Shown piece after piece: positions 47,460 through 60,377 of a DNA stretch of 64,000 nt (positions are counted from its first letter, which is position 1; each line of letters starts with the position of its first letter). Origin of the DNA: Cordia subcordata (lineage: Eukaryota > Streptophyta > Magnoliopsida > Boraginales > Cordiaceae); contig JAPTOF010000011.1 in assembly GCA_028554755.1 (NCBI GenBank), positions 2,198,501-2,262,500 on the forward strand. The letters run 5' to 3'. The notes under the pieces were generated by a model, which was not told the origin of the DNA, ran no database searches, and worked only from the letters and a program-made list of their open reading frames with translations. Both the position numbers and the translations under genes were made by a program.

Positions 47460-48889
47460 TGTTTTGATGATAAAAATTATAGTGAATTATCAATTGATTG
47501 CTAGTAATGCACATATACCTTGTGAGCTACCTTGTTTATAATCTTAGCTAGTTATGTATATGAAATGGAAGGATGCATTCTTGTGGCAGAAGGTTTCACA
47601 TTCATAAGAAGCTTACATGGAACAAGAAAAGGAAGGTTTGAAGAATCCTTATGTCATGAAGAAGGAGTTATAAGGCGAAGATGAGATGACATAAAGGGTA
47701 CTGGTCATGCTCAATTGTGCTTGGCCTAGATTATGCTTATTGTAGCTCCTTATTTGCATGATTTCCTTGAAACTTATATTGAATGCTCTTTCTCAAATCT
47801 TGATTATGAAAATCAAATTATCTTGAAGGTGGTCCTATTTCTAAAATCCTTGAAAACTTCAAGTCATTTGAAAAACATGTTTTTGGTCTCAATCTTTGTC
47901 ACATGACTTGATCTTTGAAGTGTTCACACTTAGCCAAAACTTTTATACCTTTATAGATTGCTCGGAAAACATGTTTAACAGGGTGAAAAATGCTTTTCTG
48001 GGTGTGTCGGACACCCTTAGTCGGTAGACTGGCTAAATACTTAGGCTACCGATGACTTCAACAAAACAGGGCAACCAGAAATGAGTTTTTTGGAATTCCT
48101 GGTCACCTTTTGCTAGTTGACCGGCAGAGCTGGTGAAATTGATCGGCACTTCCAATAAGCTTGGGATTTCTGCTGGAAGCCCCGTCTATCAACCGACAAG
48201 CACTACTACAATAAATGAACCAGTCATTTTTAAAACATTACAAGATCTCTTTAAATGCTCATTCACCTACCTTCTTCCATATATCATCTTAGAGCATTCA
48301 ATCTCATTTCTAAGCCAATTCCAAGCTTTTTCTAACATCTTTCAAGCATAGAAATCATCTATTTCAGCTATAATTTGCTATATCTTTCAAGCAAGAATTT
48401 GAGTTAATCTTTGCTTTATCTACATTCTTAATATTATAAACCTTAAATTGTAAAAACCCTTTTATTACTGCACTGTATACATGCTATTGGGATTTGTGAG
48501 ATTGTAAGAATCATTGTATAGCCATAAATGAGTGTGGGGAAATCCTTAGTGAGGATTCACTAGGGTTCTTTGAAATTAGGCTTCAAAGAGGTGTAAATAT
48601 TTGTTTGTGCTTCACCATTTGTTGAAGAAGCATCCACACTAGTAAAGGTGTTGAAGTCCTAAGGGAAGAATCCTTAGACGGTAGACATAAGCAGGGCCAA
48701 ACTACCTAAAAATCAGTTGTGTTCCTTTTCACTCTCTTTACTTTTATCTTACTTTCCAAATTAGCTTACTAAGTGCTTGGTGAATTGTCTAAGTGAAATT
48801 GCTTGTCTTGTTGAGAATTTTTTATTGCAAAATTTAGTTAATATCTTAATTAAGCTCCTTTCTGCCTCTTAAGATATTTTCCTCCAACA
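47460..48889 (+). mobile_element. Copia solo LTR in internal copy 2
   Basis: 1,430 bp, TGTTTTGATGATAAAAATTA to TTTCCTCCAACA, uninterrupted version of the unit at 40291-43675. It carries GGTAGACTGGC and GTTGACCGGCAGAG motifs at 48015-48150. Confidence 0.6.
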
Positions 48890-50420
48890 TCGCATCTATT
48901 TCCTTTTAGTTTTGTGTATAGTAGATTAGTTTTCTTTTACTTATTCTTGCTTTATATATAGTAGATTAGATGCTTTTGTTTTTCTTGCCTTTCGATAGTT
49001 TAGGCCTTCTTTTGTTTGTATTTATTCTCAGAAGGTTAGATTTTTGCTCCCTTACTTGTTCTTTCTCCTTTCTCTCATTTGTACATCAATCCTAGACCAT
49101 TGCATACATCCTTGTTTATCGTTTTCAAATGTCAATGTGGATGTGTATTGTATTGACTACTATCTCTTCTTTGTTTTTTAAGCATTACTGCTTTCTACAA
49201 TAGATGGAGGCTAGTAGACCACTGAATTATCTTTGGCATTTTGTAGACTACCTGGAAACATAGTTGTATCTCTTTATTCTTTACTTGTCCCTATCTATCA
49301 CCTCCACACTCCCCATACGTATTTCATGTGCTTGCTTGTCGTGTGCTTAGTGCTATTTGCTTGAGGACAAGGAAGGTTTGGGTTTTGGGGTGTGGTTGTT
49401 CCTTTATTGTTTATATCATGTTTAGAGTAGATTTGCATAGCATGCCCTATTTTTGCTCAAAATGTGTTCAAGTTTTTCTATTTTTTGCATTTCAAATATC
49501 ATGTTTGGGGTAGATTTGCATAGCATGCCCTGTTTTTCTCAAAATGTGTTCAATTTTTTTATTTTTTCCATGTTTTGAATTCTCCATATTGGGTAGAGAG
49601 TTGGCTTTTGTTATTGACTTAATTGATTGGAGAAGATAAGAGTGTATTATGGGGAGTGAATAAAGTGTGAAGTAAGACCTAGACTTTGAAGAAACTCCTT
49701 TTAGAAACTATGGGGAGTGAGCACTTTTAAGAATGCACTTTGTAGTTGCCTCACAACTTGATTGGAAAGAGTGTTCTTAGAGGGTTGTTGATATGAATGC
49801 CCCTTCCTTGAATGGTTCTTTTAGTGTGCCTCAGCCCTTCTTTTTCTTTTCTTTTTATGTTATGTATTGTGAAAAATGCAAAAAAAAAAAAGGAAAAAGT
49901 TTGAAAAAAAGTGAAAAAATCAAAAACGAGAAGAAGCCAAAAGGTAACAAAAAGATTGAAAAGTGAAGTATGTTGAATAAGTGTTAAGTGACACAATGTC
50001 AATTTAACACAAGTATCTCTTTTGTTATTTTGTTGAGTTATGAACAAGGCTCTTACGTCAAAACATGAGTCATTATGATGTAATTTTCTTTTTTTTGTAT
50101 CTTTAGGCTAAGTGCATATTGGGAGACCATGTTAGTTGAAAGGGGCATGAAGTATCAACATCCCAGGTGTGTGAATTGGGATCTTAAGTTTGTGGTGGTT
50201 CTCGCTATGTGGTAACTTCCTAAGAGGTGCGAGACCCCTTGTAATTGAGAGAAGGATCTGAAAATGGCTAGAGAAACCTTTACACAAAGGAATGACACCT
50301 TATACTCCCTTAAAGGCAAAAAGATAGTAATTCAATACAACTGGCAACTCTTTGAAAAAGCATGTGGATAGACTTGGTTTAGGCTTGCTTGGGGACAAGC
50401 AAGGGAAAGCTTAGAGGTGT

Positions 50421-52040
50421 TGATGTGTGTGGTTTGCGTTTGTCTGTATATAGTGTTTGCATGCACTTCTTAGGGTGTTATGGAGCCTATTTGAGTGCAT
50501 TTGGTATATCATTTTTGCATCTTTGTGAATACTTTTACATAAGGTAAATAATTACATAAATGCTACACTAAGTGCTATATTTCGTGTTTTAAGTGAGTTT
50601 TGGAAGGGTTCGAGTTTAAATGAGAGAGCACCAAACTAAAGAAAAAGAATGAAGGATAAAGCAATCTAATGGTACTAGTTGAGGTCAATAGAAGAACTGG
50701 TCCACTGGTTAGGTCAACTGACAGAAGCAGAATGTAAAGAAAGCTTACTGGTCCAATAGAGCAGCAGTATCAGTTAACCAGCTAGGTCGACCAGCAAAAC
50801 CAGAGAGCTCTAATATACAGCCAGTCAAGCATCAAAATGGTACTGGTCGATTGGCTAGGTTGACCGATAGTCGCGATTCAGTAGTTATAAATAGCTCGAT
50901 TTAGGCCATTTTTAAGAAAGGAACTTTTATTTCTTAAAAAGCTAATTAACCGTAACCTCTATCCACTTCACCAAACACCTAAAACCACCATCCCACACCA
51001 AACCAAGCTGGGATTGAATCTTGTAATAAGAGATTGAAGGGTTTTGCTTTGGATTTTAGCAAGGGCTTAAAAGGGAGTTTCTTATTTATTTTTTTATTCT
51101 TGTAAATATGCTTTGTAATTGAGTTAGATTTAGGTTGATTGATGCTGTATATTAGATTGGGGCTTTGAATAAAGGATTTTTGTATATCTTTGGCTTAATA
51201 CATGTTTATTTACATAACTTTATGGCATGACTCAGTATATTTATGTATTGAAAATTAAACATGTCTATGTGTTTGTTAAAATGTCTAAGTGAATATGCAT
51301 GTGTTATTTGTGCTTTAAATGCTTCTATCTACTTATATGGGTGACATTGGATTGTGCTTAATTAATGACTTTGCTTAGTAGAGTAGGCTTTAACTTTAAA
51401 CCCAGCTAATAGGTTACATGTTATGCTTAGTCGAGTTTAGGTGCTAGTGCTTGGCTTTAAACCCAGCCAAGAGAATAGGTTAACCTAGACTAGAGTATCT
51501 CTTATCTACATTAGTGTTGGTTTATCGAGCTTTAATGTCACATAGTGTTTAGGTGCTAGTTCTTAGCTTTAAACCCAGCCAAGAGGCTAAGTTCTAAGCA
51601 TGAATTATGTAGGCTAGGAGGGATTGGCCTTTAGCTTTAAATTTAGCTAATAGGCTGAACCACTAGTATTGGTTAAGAGACCCTTAATCAACACAACAAT
51701 AATAGAAGTCCCAAGCCCTAGGTAGACCAACTATGTTATTATAACCTAAGTCTAGTTGCAACGCAATGACCCTAGGTCCTCTTTTACTTTGTTAGGTTTC
51801 CTTCTATAACTTAGGTTTTATTTTCCTTTTCTTGAGTTCCCTTCTATCTTAACCAAAGCACCAATACACACGTGTGGCTATCCTTAGCACATGAGCACGT
51901 AAAGACCAAACTAAGGTAGCCTTTCTATGGAGACGATTCCTGCACTCGAATTTGTTATCCTAGACATGATTCGTACGCTTGAGGGCTTAAAACTTGGTTG
52001 TTTTTGTGTTTTATTTTCACATACCCACTAGTTAACATCA
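50421..52040 (+). repeat. Ty3 composite right LTR
   Basis: 1,620 bp, TGATGTGTGTGG to GTTAACATCA, with motif cluster (50670-50880) and TATAAATA (50886-50893). Preceded by the purine-rich AAGGGAAAGCTTAGAGG. Followed by the target duplication GTCAA. Confidence 0.9.
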
Positions 52041-52237
52041 GTCAATTTCATATTCTATTCACATAGAAATATATTAAAAGAGTGTAAGTCTTATGCATTT
52101 ATTTATTTTTTTCTTTGACAAAATAATTTTCAAACAAATAAAAAAATATTTCTATAATTAGAAAATATTTTTATAATATTGATATATAATTCATCAAAAA
52201 ATAATTTTACTGTGGTTTAATAATAAAGTATTGTTAT
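52041..52237. mobile_element. hAT-like element copy, right fragment
   Basis: Continues the alignment to the element at 4748 from about 5065 to 5255 (TTTCAAATTCTACCCACAT / TTTCATATTCTATTCACAT; ATATTTTTATAATATTGAT). It begins with the target duplication GTCAA and is cut at 52237 by copia-2, which therefore also lies within or at the edge of this element. Confidence 0.7.
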
Positions 52238-54212
52238 TGTTGCCTAGAGAATGAATCCAAAAGGGGAGTGAATATGATTATTGGCACAAATAAGCACTTA
52301 ATAATTCTTAACAAGCAGTTCAAGCGGTAATACATACAATATATGAAAAATATACTTGAAATGTAATGAGCTAAGGGTTAGAAGATCAAACGCAGCGATA
52401 TAGATTGGTTCTAGCTCCCGAGGGCCTAGTCCACTACTTAAGGTCTTCCTTTAGGGTTTTGGAAACTTCACTAGTGAATCGGCTTCTTGCTTAGTACATT
52501 GCAGAAGCGTAGAACAACGATCACAACCCTAGCTTTACCACAAAGATTACAAATATTAACCCAATACTTGAGAAATTCAATCATTCACTCTTGATAGAAG
52601 ATGTCTCCCAACTATGCTACCCATGAATAAAGAACACACTCAGTGTAATAGTAACTGATTGGTTTTTACAAGAGCTTCTATTGACCAAGTGTACAAGAAA
52701 TATATAAACCTTTCTATATTGCTCTAAGTAGATGGATAATTTATGAGCTCAAAGACTTGATCAAAGGATGCCAATGATGTGCAATTAATGAAGACGAAAT
52801 AAATGCTGTATGATAGCAAGAGAAAGTATTGAATATTAGAAGCTTGAATAAACGCTATTGATCAAGTTGTCCTTGAAGTTTGAGGAATAGGATGTATCTA
52901 TAGCAGCCAAAAAGTAAAATCCCAATGTTCAAAAATTGTACTGCAAAAAAGTATATTTACCGATTGAGCTTACCGGTCAGCCGGTGCCCTTATCTGCTAG
53001 GCACTTTGCAACTACCGATTGACCCTAGTAGATAGCCGGTACCTCAGCCGCCTCAAAATAAAGTTTCTGGAAAAAGCAACTAGGCACACCGGGCATTCAA
53101 CCCCTAGTTAGTACTTATCGGCGATCCTATTGGTACCTTAGAAAGTTACAGCAAAGCAGAAAAGCTGATACAAAGGTCAAAATTTTACAGCTATACACCA
53201 AATATAGCCATTTTCTGCAATTTGCAAGGCTCAACGCACACAACTTGACTTGCTCATTAATTATAACTCAACTACCACCCCAAACAATAAATACAAGACT
53301 TAAACAACATGGTTTTGTAGATTTTTACAGATTTTTGGTGCAAAAGAAGAGATTTTCTTTTATTTTGTCAAATCAAGTAAGTTGTCATATGCATATTTAC
53401 ATTTATATAACATATATACTACATGCAAGTTGTATGGAGCATTTATAACTTATTTCTTTTAAGGATTCTACAGAGATTTGTTTCAAGAGGCTAAAGCAAT
53501 ACATGTTTTTTTCAAATTCAAAGTAGATAAATATCATGTCAAGTTATTGACTATTGTGTAAAACAATAACTTGGTTTAGATAAAGAATGTAATGTGTTTT
53601 TCTTTGAAAATACTGTAGAGTTTTTGCTAAAAACAAGCTAAATTTCATTTCTATGCAATATAAAATATAGACAATAGTATTATTCACCATGTAAAGTAAG
53701 TATCCGAAGTGTAAGATGATACTTTCAGGTTAAACATGCTTTTACTGCATGAAATAAGTTAAATACATGATATATACCTATATTAATGCATATATATGCA
53801 TATATACTAGTGACAACAAGACATAAGAGCATGTTATGACTAATATATACTTTGAAAAATAAAAAAATTGTAGAGAACAAAATGCAAGCATACAAATGAA
53901 GTTATTTTGATGAAGAGTATATTAAGGAGAAAAGATGATCTAAAATGCAAATGATGCACATGCTAATGCAATGCATTTGAACTCATAATAAGGTCCTTCT
54001 GCAAAGATCAGTTTGACAGGATAAAAATTAAAAGACCTTTTATGAATTCTCCAAGCACTTCAAGCTTCAAGATCTTCAAATTGCATTTAATGTGATCACC
54101 AAGACTTCATAATGCTTAAATCTTCAAGCTAAGCATAATTATACTCAAGAAAGAGCAATTTTAGCATAATAATGACATCATCAAAACATAATTAAGACAT
54201 ATAAATCCAATA
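52238..54212 (-). repeat. copia-2 3' LTR
   Basis: TGTTGCCTAGAG at 52238 to CCAATA at 54212 (minus-strand start TATTGG, a TG-to-TA change at the LTR terminus). Motif cluster at 52955-53140 (ACCGATTGAGCTTACCGG, GCCGGTACC). Aligns with 62381-64000. Confidence 0.85.
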
Positions 54213-54225
54213 TTCTCCCTCTTTT
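54213..54225 (-). other. copia-2 polypurine tract
   Basis: Minus strand AAAAGAGGGAGAA directly before the 3' LTR. Confidence 0.7.
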
Positions 54226-54720
54226 TGATGATGACAACTCACTATATCCAAGATGCTATAAATTGAACATAGCTCCCCCTCAACGCATGAAGACATGCAT
54301 TAAGTATATCAATGCAAATTGATATATGAAAAACATCTACACTACATTAGACATTATATAAATACTATAAACACTCCCAAATAATAAACATCGCTATTGC
54401 TTAACTGATTCTCCCCTTTTTTGCATCATCAAAACATAACCCTAGTAAGGAGAAGATAAAGTTGAGCCATCAATATTACGAGATATCATCATCTGGCTCC
54501 ACGCAAGCATGCATACATATAATTTTAGTAGATAACGGTATTCAGAATTACCAATATTAAGAAATAAGCAAGCACATATAAAGCAAGCATCCATAAATAC
54601 TAAAAGTAGCTAGCTAAAGTTGTGCGAAGCAAAGAAAATATACGAAAATCCAAAAGGAGTGGAAATTTAGGAGAAAATAGAAAGAGGGACATAAGAGGCA
54701 AGCTAGTGACTGAGTCTGGG

Positions 54721-56055
54721 CTAGTCATCCACAATTTTGAGGTATAGCTTGATTTTTTGCACATCTCTAGCCAAATCCTCAATTCTCATTTGCTGTGCCT
54801 CGGCTAAGCTATCAACCTGTGCATTTAATGTGTTAAATCCAAATTGTATTGCCTCAGTCATCGCCTTTATATGATCAAGTATGCGGTTCATCACCCTATC
54901 ATTTGCATTCTTGGATCTTAGCTTAGAGCATTGACTCGTTTCTTCATCATACTCGGCCTGTGCTTCAAGATCTTCTTCTTCTTCCTCTTCTTCCTTATCC
55001 TCATCCTCTTCTTCTGCACTTCCTCTTATTTCCATTTCAAATGCTGCCTCATCATCCTCATTAGGGAAGTCAAAAGTAGTTCTGGTTTTAATCCTTTCAA
55101 CAATTAGCCTTCTAGTGGTAAGAGGAAAATTATCAAATTCACTTTTATACATCCATCTACCTTCCTAATAAAAGATATGCATGGACTTAAAAGCAAGCAA
55201 GTCCATTCTCCAACTCTTATCAAATTGAGTAAATTCATGATTCAATAATCACACACCCTTGTTCCTAAAAATCTTAGTTAGAAACATGCCATATGGTAGC
55301 CCGATTTTTCTTCCATGCACATTTTTCATATGGCACAAGATAATGTCAGGTAAGTTAATTTTCTTATCCTGATGCAGAAGATATAGAATATATGCCTCAG
55401 CTTGATACAAATTTCCAGCATGCATATCTCTGGGAATCACATTAGCCATTAAGAACTTAACCAAAGCCTTATTTTCAGGAGATAGCTACTTCAACTTAGG
55501 TAAACTATCAGAACGAGCATTTTTCCTATCCTACACAAAGTCATATATTGGTTGCCTGTTAACTCCTCATGGAAAACCCCTAAAATTATAAGGCTTGACA
55601 ACATTTTGATGAGATGGAATATTAAAAATGTGTTGAATATCTAAGGTATCTAGAGTAAAATGTACCCTGGCCACAGTAGTGTCAATGCTAGTACTATACA
55701 AATCATCTACTTCCATATTCTCATAGAGCTGATGAGCAAACCTAGAATAAACATATTCCTCAGTAGTCATGTATGTTAGCCAACCTTGATCATTCACAAA
55801 CTTCAAAATATTCATGTTTTGAAGTTCATTTGGGACAATGCACTTACCCAGAATTATGTGTTTGCCTGAATAGTCTCTTTGTCCAACCAGTGATGTAGAT
55901 GAAGAATCCCTTAATGATGAAGGCGAATCATCTGTTCTTCTACGTTCACTTGGAGCATGTGAAATGTTTGATCATGAGGGACCCACCTCATACACACTCC
56001 TTAAGGATCTCCTATGTCCTCTATCTCTTCTACTTCCACCTCTTGTATTTGTCAT
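54721..56055 (-). pseudogene. copia-2 third ORF (env-position), in-frame stops
   Basis: ATG at 56055 (MTNTRGGSRRDRG), 445 codons, one continuous frame interrupted only by about six stops, with no frameshift. N-terminus is Arg-rich. Middle blocks read FVNDQGWLTYMTTEEYVYSRF and YQAEAYILYLL...MKNV...YGMFLTKI, shared with copia-1. The C-terminal third (from 55152) has a long Glu/Asp run and LRSKNANDRVM, then a probable coiled coil ending at a natural stop (54721). It resembles plant-transposon-protein domains of unknown function. No membrane segment or signal peptide is seen, unlike a retroviral envelope. Function unknown. Confidence 0.65.
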
Positions 56056-56283
56056 AAAGTTTTAGGGTTTTTGGATTAAAAAAGAAAGATGTGAATGAAG
56101 TGGGTGTGTTTTTGAGAAGAAATGTGAAGCAAGATCAAGATTTGATAAAGTGGGTTTGATATTTATGGACAAAATTTGAAGATAAAATGGTGAAATTTTG
56201 ATTTTGGAAGAGAAGGTTTGAGAGAAAAGTTGAAAAAATTTTCAAAGAGGGTATGTGAATATGGAAGAATCAACCACCCGATG

Positions 56284-56475
56284 CTTATATATAAGGTTTA
56301 GTTTTCAACCTACCAGATAGCTGGTACGAATGGGTGGTCCTCTGGTACCCTCAGCCAGTAAGACTAGAGAGCGTAAATTATTACCGGTTGATCTACTAGC
56401 TAGCTAGTGCCTCTCCCGATAAGAGAAGTTGATCTCGACCTTTACTGGATGACCTTACCATCAACTGGTACCCAA
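56284..56475 (-). promoter_or_regulatory. Motif cluster and TATA-like box before third ORF
   Basis: Plus strand shows ACCAGATAGCTGGTACG, TACCGGTTGATCTACTAGC and ACCATCAACTGGTACC (56310-56472). On the minus strand they are followed by CTTATATATAAG (56284-56295), about 230 nt before the ATG at 56055. The layout repeats that of the LTR promoters and of the same place in copia-1. Function inferred only. Confidence 0.4.
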
Positions 56476-56505
56476 AAAAAATTAGGAAGCAAGATTTTTT
56501 TAAAG

Positions 56506-59500
56506 CTGTAACATGCACAACTCCTTTCTAATGCTTAAAAATTGATTTCATGCAAAGGTTTTGTGAAAATGTTAGCTAATTGATGCAAAGTATCAACAAA
56601 ATTGAGCATAACATCACCTTTTTTCCACATGATCACAAATTAAATGATGTCTAATCTCTATGTGTTTAGTTCTAGAGAGTTGAATTGGGTTCTTGGTGAG
56701 GTTAATTGCACTTGTATTATCATACATAGTAGGAACATGCTCAAATATAGCACCAAAGTCAAGCAAGGTTTGTTTCATCCAAAGAACTTGTGCAATACAA
56801 TTTCTTATTGCAATGTACTCCGCTTCCGCCATTGAGAGTGCTATACTATTTTGTTTTCTACTTGACCATGAAACTAAGCAATTGCCAAGAAAGTGACAAG
56901 TTCTACTAGTGCTCTTCCTATCGATTTTACAACCTGAAAAGTCAGTGGCAGAATAACCTACTAGTTCAAAATTTTTTCCTTTAGGATATCGAAGCCCTAG
57001 TTCTCGTGTTCCTTTAAGGTATCTACAAATTCTTTTAATAGCAAGTAAATGAGACTTCTTAGGACAAGATTGAAAATGAGCACACAAGCACACATCAAAC
57101 GTTATATCAAGTCTAGAGGTGGTTAAGTAAAGTAAGCTTTCGATCATACCTTTATACCTCTTTTCGTTCATCTGTTTACCATTTTCATCTTTATCAAGCT
57201 TGATGGAGATGCTCATTAGAGTTCCAATCTCTTTTGCTCCATTAAATTCAAATTTCTTGAGTAGTTCTTTTGTGTACTTAGCTTGGTTGGTGAAAATTCA
57301 TTCCTTTGTTTGTTTGATTTGATGTCCAAGGAAGAATGTGAGCTCCCTTGTCATGCTTTTTTCAAATTCACTATGCATAGAAAAGCTCTCACAAAGAGAT
57401 TCAGTAGTGGCACTAAAGATAATATCATCAACATATACTTGTACAACTAGTATATCTTTGCCATCATGCTTTACAAATAAAGTTGAGTCAAGTTTACCTC
57501 TTGTGAAGCCATTTTTAACCAAGAATACACTTAGTCTCTGATACCATGCCCTAGGTGCTTCCTTTAGTCCATATACTGCTTTTCAAGTTTAAAAAACATG
57601 ATTCAGATAGAAAGGGTCCTTACAACCCAGAAGTTGAGCTATATACACTTCTTCACCAATAAAGCCATTTATAAAAGCACTCTTTACATCTATTTGATAC
57701 AATTTGAAATTCATAAAGCATGCAAAGGCAAGTAACATTCTAATTGATTCAAGTCTAGCAACAAAAGCAAAGGTTTCATCATAACCAATACCTTCTTTTT
57801 GTTTATAACCTTGTGCAACTAATTTAGCTTCTTTTCTAGTTACTATGCCGAATTCATCTAACTTGTTCCTAAGAACCCATTTAATTCCAATTATAAATCG
57901 ATTTCTAGGCTTTCCAACAAGTTTCCACACATTGTTCCTTTGAAATTGATTGAGTTCCTTCTGCATGACATTTATCCAACTATTATCAAGTAAAGCATCA
58001 TGCATGTTTTTAGGTTCAACTTGAGACAAGAAAGCAAGATGATTACATACATTTCTCAAAGAAGATCTAGTTTCTATACCTTTTGAGGTTTTACCAATAA
58101 TTTGGGAAAGAGGATGATAGCTTACAAATTTATAAGTTTTCGGCAAGTTATCATGCTTATCATGTACCACATTTTGATCATCACATTGTACATCAACATG
58201 CTCATCTTGTTTATCCTCATGACATGCATCATTAGATTCATTTCCATTATTTAGGTCAAGATTGCTCAAATTCTTTTGAATAGTAACAATATCAATATCA
58301 TCACATTTAGAGTCAAAATATCCTTCATCAAATTTCACATTAACAGTCTCTTCAACTAGTAAGGCATATAAGATTTATAATAAAAGAACCATGGTTGTTG
58401 AAGAATAACCAAGAAATATGCCATAATTGGATTTTGCATCAAATTTGCCAAGATTGTCTTTTTTATTCAAGATATAACATGCACAACCAAAAACTTTGAA
58501 ATATGAAATATTTGGTTTTCTCCCTTTCCAAAGTTCGTAAGGGGTTTTGTCAAGATTTTTTTTCGAATGATGCAACGATTTATCACATAGCATGTGGTGT
58601 TGATAGCCTCGACCCAAAAATGGCAAGGTGAGTTGTTTTCACAAAGCATAGTTCTTGCCATTTCTTGTAAAGAGTAATTTTTTCTTTCAACAACTCCATT
58701 TTTTTGTGGTGTTCTTGGTGCCGAAAAATTGTCAGAGATACCATTTTTATTACAAAATGATCTCAAAGTTTGGTTTGTAAAGACAGTACCTCAATCACTT
58801 CTTATGATAGAAATCAGATAACCTTTTTCATTTTAAACACGTTTGCAAAACTTTATAAACTCATTTGGTGTATCATGTTTTAGTGCATTAAAGATTACCC
58901 ATGTAAACCTAGAGAAATCATTAACAATTACATAAGCATACAACTTACCTCCCAGGCTAGCAACCCTATTGGGTCCAAACAAATCCATATGCAAAAGTTC
59001 TAATAGTCTAGACATTGAAATCACATTCTTGCTTTTGAAACATTCCCTAGTTTGTTTACCAAGTTTGCATGCACGACACACATTGTTACCAACAAATTTG
59101 ACTTTAGGCAAACCTCTAACAAGATCGAGACTAGCAAGTTTATTTATAGAATCCACATTAGCATGACCTAGTCTCATATGTCAAAGCCATGTATTCTCAC
59201 TCATAGCACTGAAGCATTTAACATTTTTTAATCATGCAAATCATCAAAGTCAAAAATATACACATTACCATGCCTCATGCCAACAAACCCAGCATTACCA
59301 TATTTATCAACTATTTCACATGAAGAAGCTTTAATATTAATAATAAACCTTTATCGCATAGTTGACTAATACTAAGCAAATTGTGTTTCAAGCCATGTAC
59401 AAGTAAAATATTCTCAATACATAATTTAGACTTGTTACCAACATCTCCAATACCGATGATTCTCCCTTTAGAGTTGTCCCCGAATGCAACAAATCCTCCA

Positions 59501-59900
59501 TTTTTTTCCTTGAGTGACAAGAACTTTGATTTGTCACCCATCATGTGCCTTGAGTATCTACTATCCAAGAATCATTTTCCACTATCTTCGGAGGATGCAA
59601 GACAAACCTACACAATTTAGATCAAACATGATTGATACCCAAGGCTTATTGGGTCCTTGAACATTAGTTCTAATTCCTTTAGGAACCCACATTAAATTGT
59701 ATTTTTTTTCTCAACATATCTTCTAATAAAGAATTTATGTGAAGCATGTCCATTTTTATAACAATAGTTGCATGTCACTTTAGGAGCACTTGAAGAAGAT
59801 GCTTTTACGAAATACTTTTTGTAAAGATCATGCCTCTTTTGAAAAACTTTCTTATCTTTTGAAGAGTCAGTCTTAGAAGTGGTTGGTTTCTTCTTAAAGA
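56506..59900 (-). pseudogene. copia-2 pol: protease, integrase, RT, RNase H (broken)
   Basis: Second zinc knuckle near 59770 reads CNYCYKNGHASHKF (last Cys lost). Protease site is damaged: DSRYSRHMMGD, lacking the DSG/DTG triad, next to a small deletion. Integrase has RLGHANVDS, CRACKLGK and LHMDLFGP, but the second block has a stop and Glu-to-Val (GTVFTN); NGVVERKN is kept. RT (58338-57298) has GYKQKEGIGYDETFA and an intact VYVDDIIF box. RNase H (57216-56614) has DRKSTSRTCHF, SWSSRKQNSIALSMAEAEYIA and TKHIEIRHHLICDHV. Several frameshifts divide it. It would copy element RNA into DNA and integrate it. Confidence 0.9.
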
Positions 59901-59919
59901 ATTTTATGTAATATTTTTT

Positions 59920-60377
59920 TTAAAGAAGAATCAGAACCAATCCCGGCTTTATCAAAGACATAACGTTGTTTTCCAAGAAGACATTTAAATTTTCGGTTCC
60001 ATTTGTAAATTTTGAAACCACATTTTCTAAATCATTGACCTTTGGTTTTAAATCTTCATTTTTATTTCGTAAATCAATGTTGATTTTCTTCTTTTCCAAA
60101 TTCTTTTTCAAACTTTTATTTTCCATGTAAACATCATGCAATTTACTTTCAAGAGACAAAACATTTTTCTTAAGTTCCTTGTTTTTGTTAACCATCTTAT
60201 TGAACTCTATAAGCATCTCATTATACATTTCCTCTAATTCTTCATAAGAACTATCTTTATCACAAGAGATATAGTTTAGATTTACCTCATCTTCCTCTTT
60301 TGCCATGAGACATAGGTTGGCAACTTCTTCTTCAATTAAGTCTTCTTCTTCGTCACTTGACTCTGAGTCACTCCAAG
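59920..60377 (-). CDS. copia-2 gag, C-terminal coiled-coil part
   Basis: Continuation of the gag frame beyond the hAT-like insertion: WSDSESSDEEEDLIEEEV, then CLMAKEEDEV, then a long coiled coil (YEELEEMYNEMLIEFNKMV to DLENVVSKF). Removing the 942-bp insertion plus one 8-bp duplication joins it to 61320-62270 in the same frame, about 467 codons in all. The coiled coil probably drives particle assembly. Confidence 0.7.

Larger units (their letters stand above)
34008..52040 (+). mobile_element. 18-kb composite Ty3-type non-autonomous element
   Basis: Bounded by GTTAA (34003-34007) and GTCAA (52041-52045), a 5-bp target duplication with one change. Order: LTR (34008-35632), internal copy 1 (35633-45218, carrying two later insertions), truncated LTR (45219-45571), internal copy 2 (45572-50420), LTR (50421-52040). 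Ends are TGATG...CATCA. An Asp-type primer site and a purine-rich pre-LTR region like those of Tat/Athila elements place it in Ty3 (family-level inference). The internal copies hold a gag-like ORF with zinc knuckles and a second unknown ORF, but no protease, RT or integrase, so it would depend on another element's proteins. Confidence 0.85.

Noticed and set aside
54721..55152. Envelope protein interpretation of the third ORF
   Set aside because: No signal peptide, membrane span or glycosylation-rich ectodomain; acidic and coiled-coil instead.
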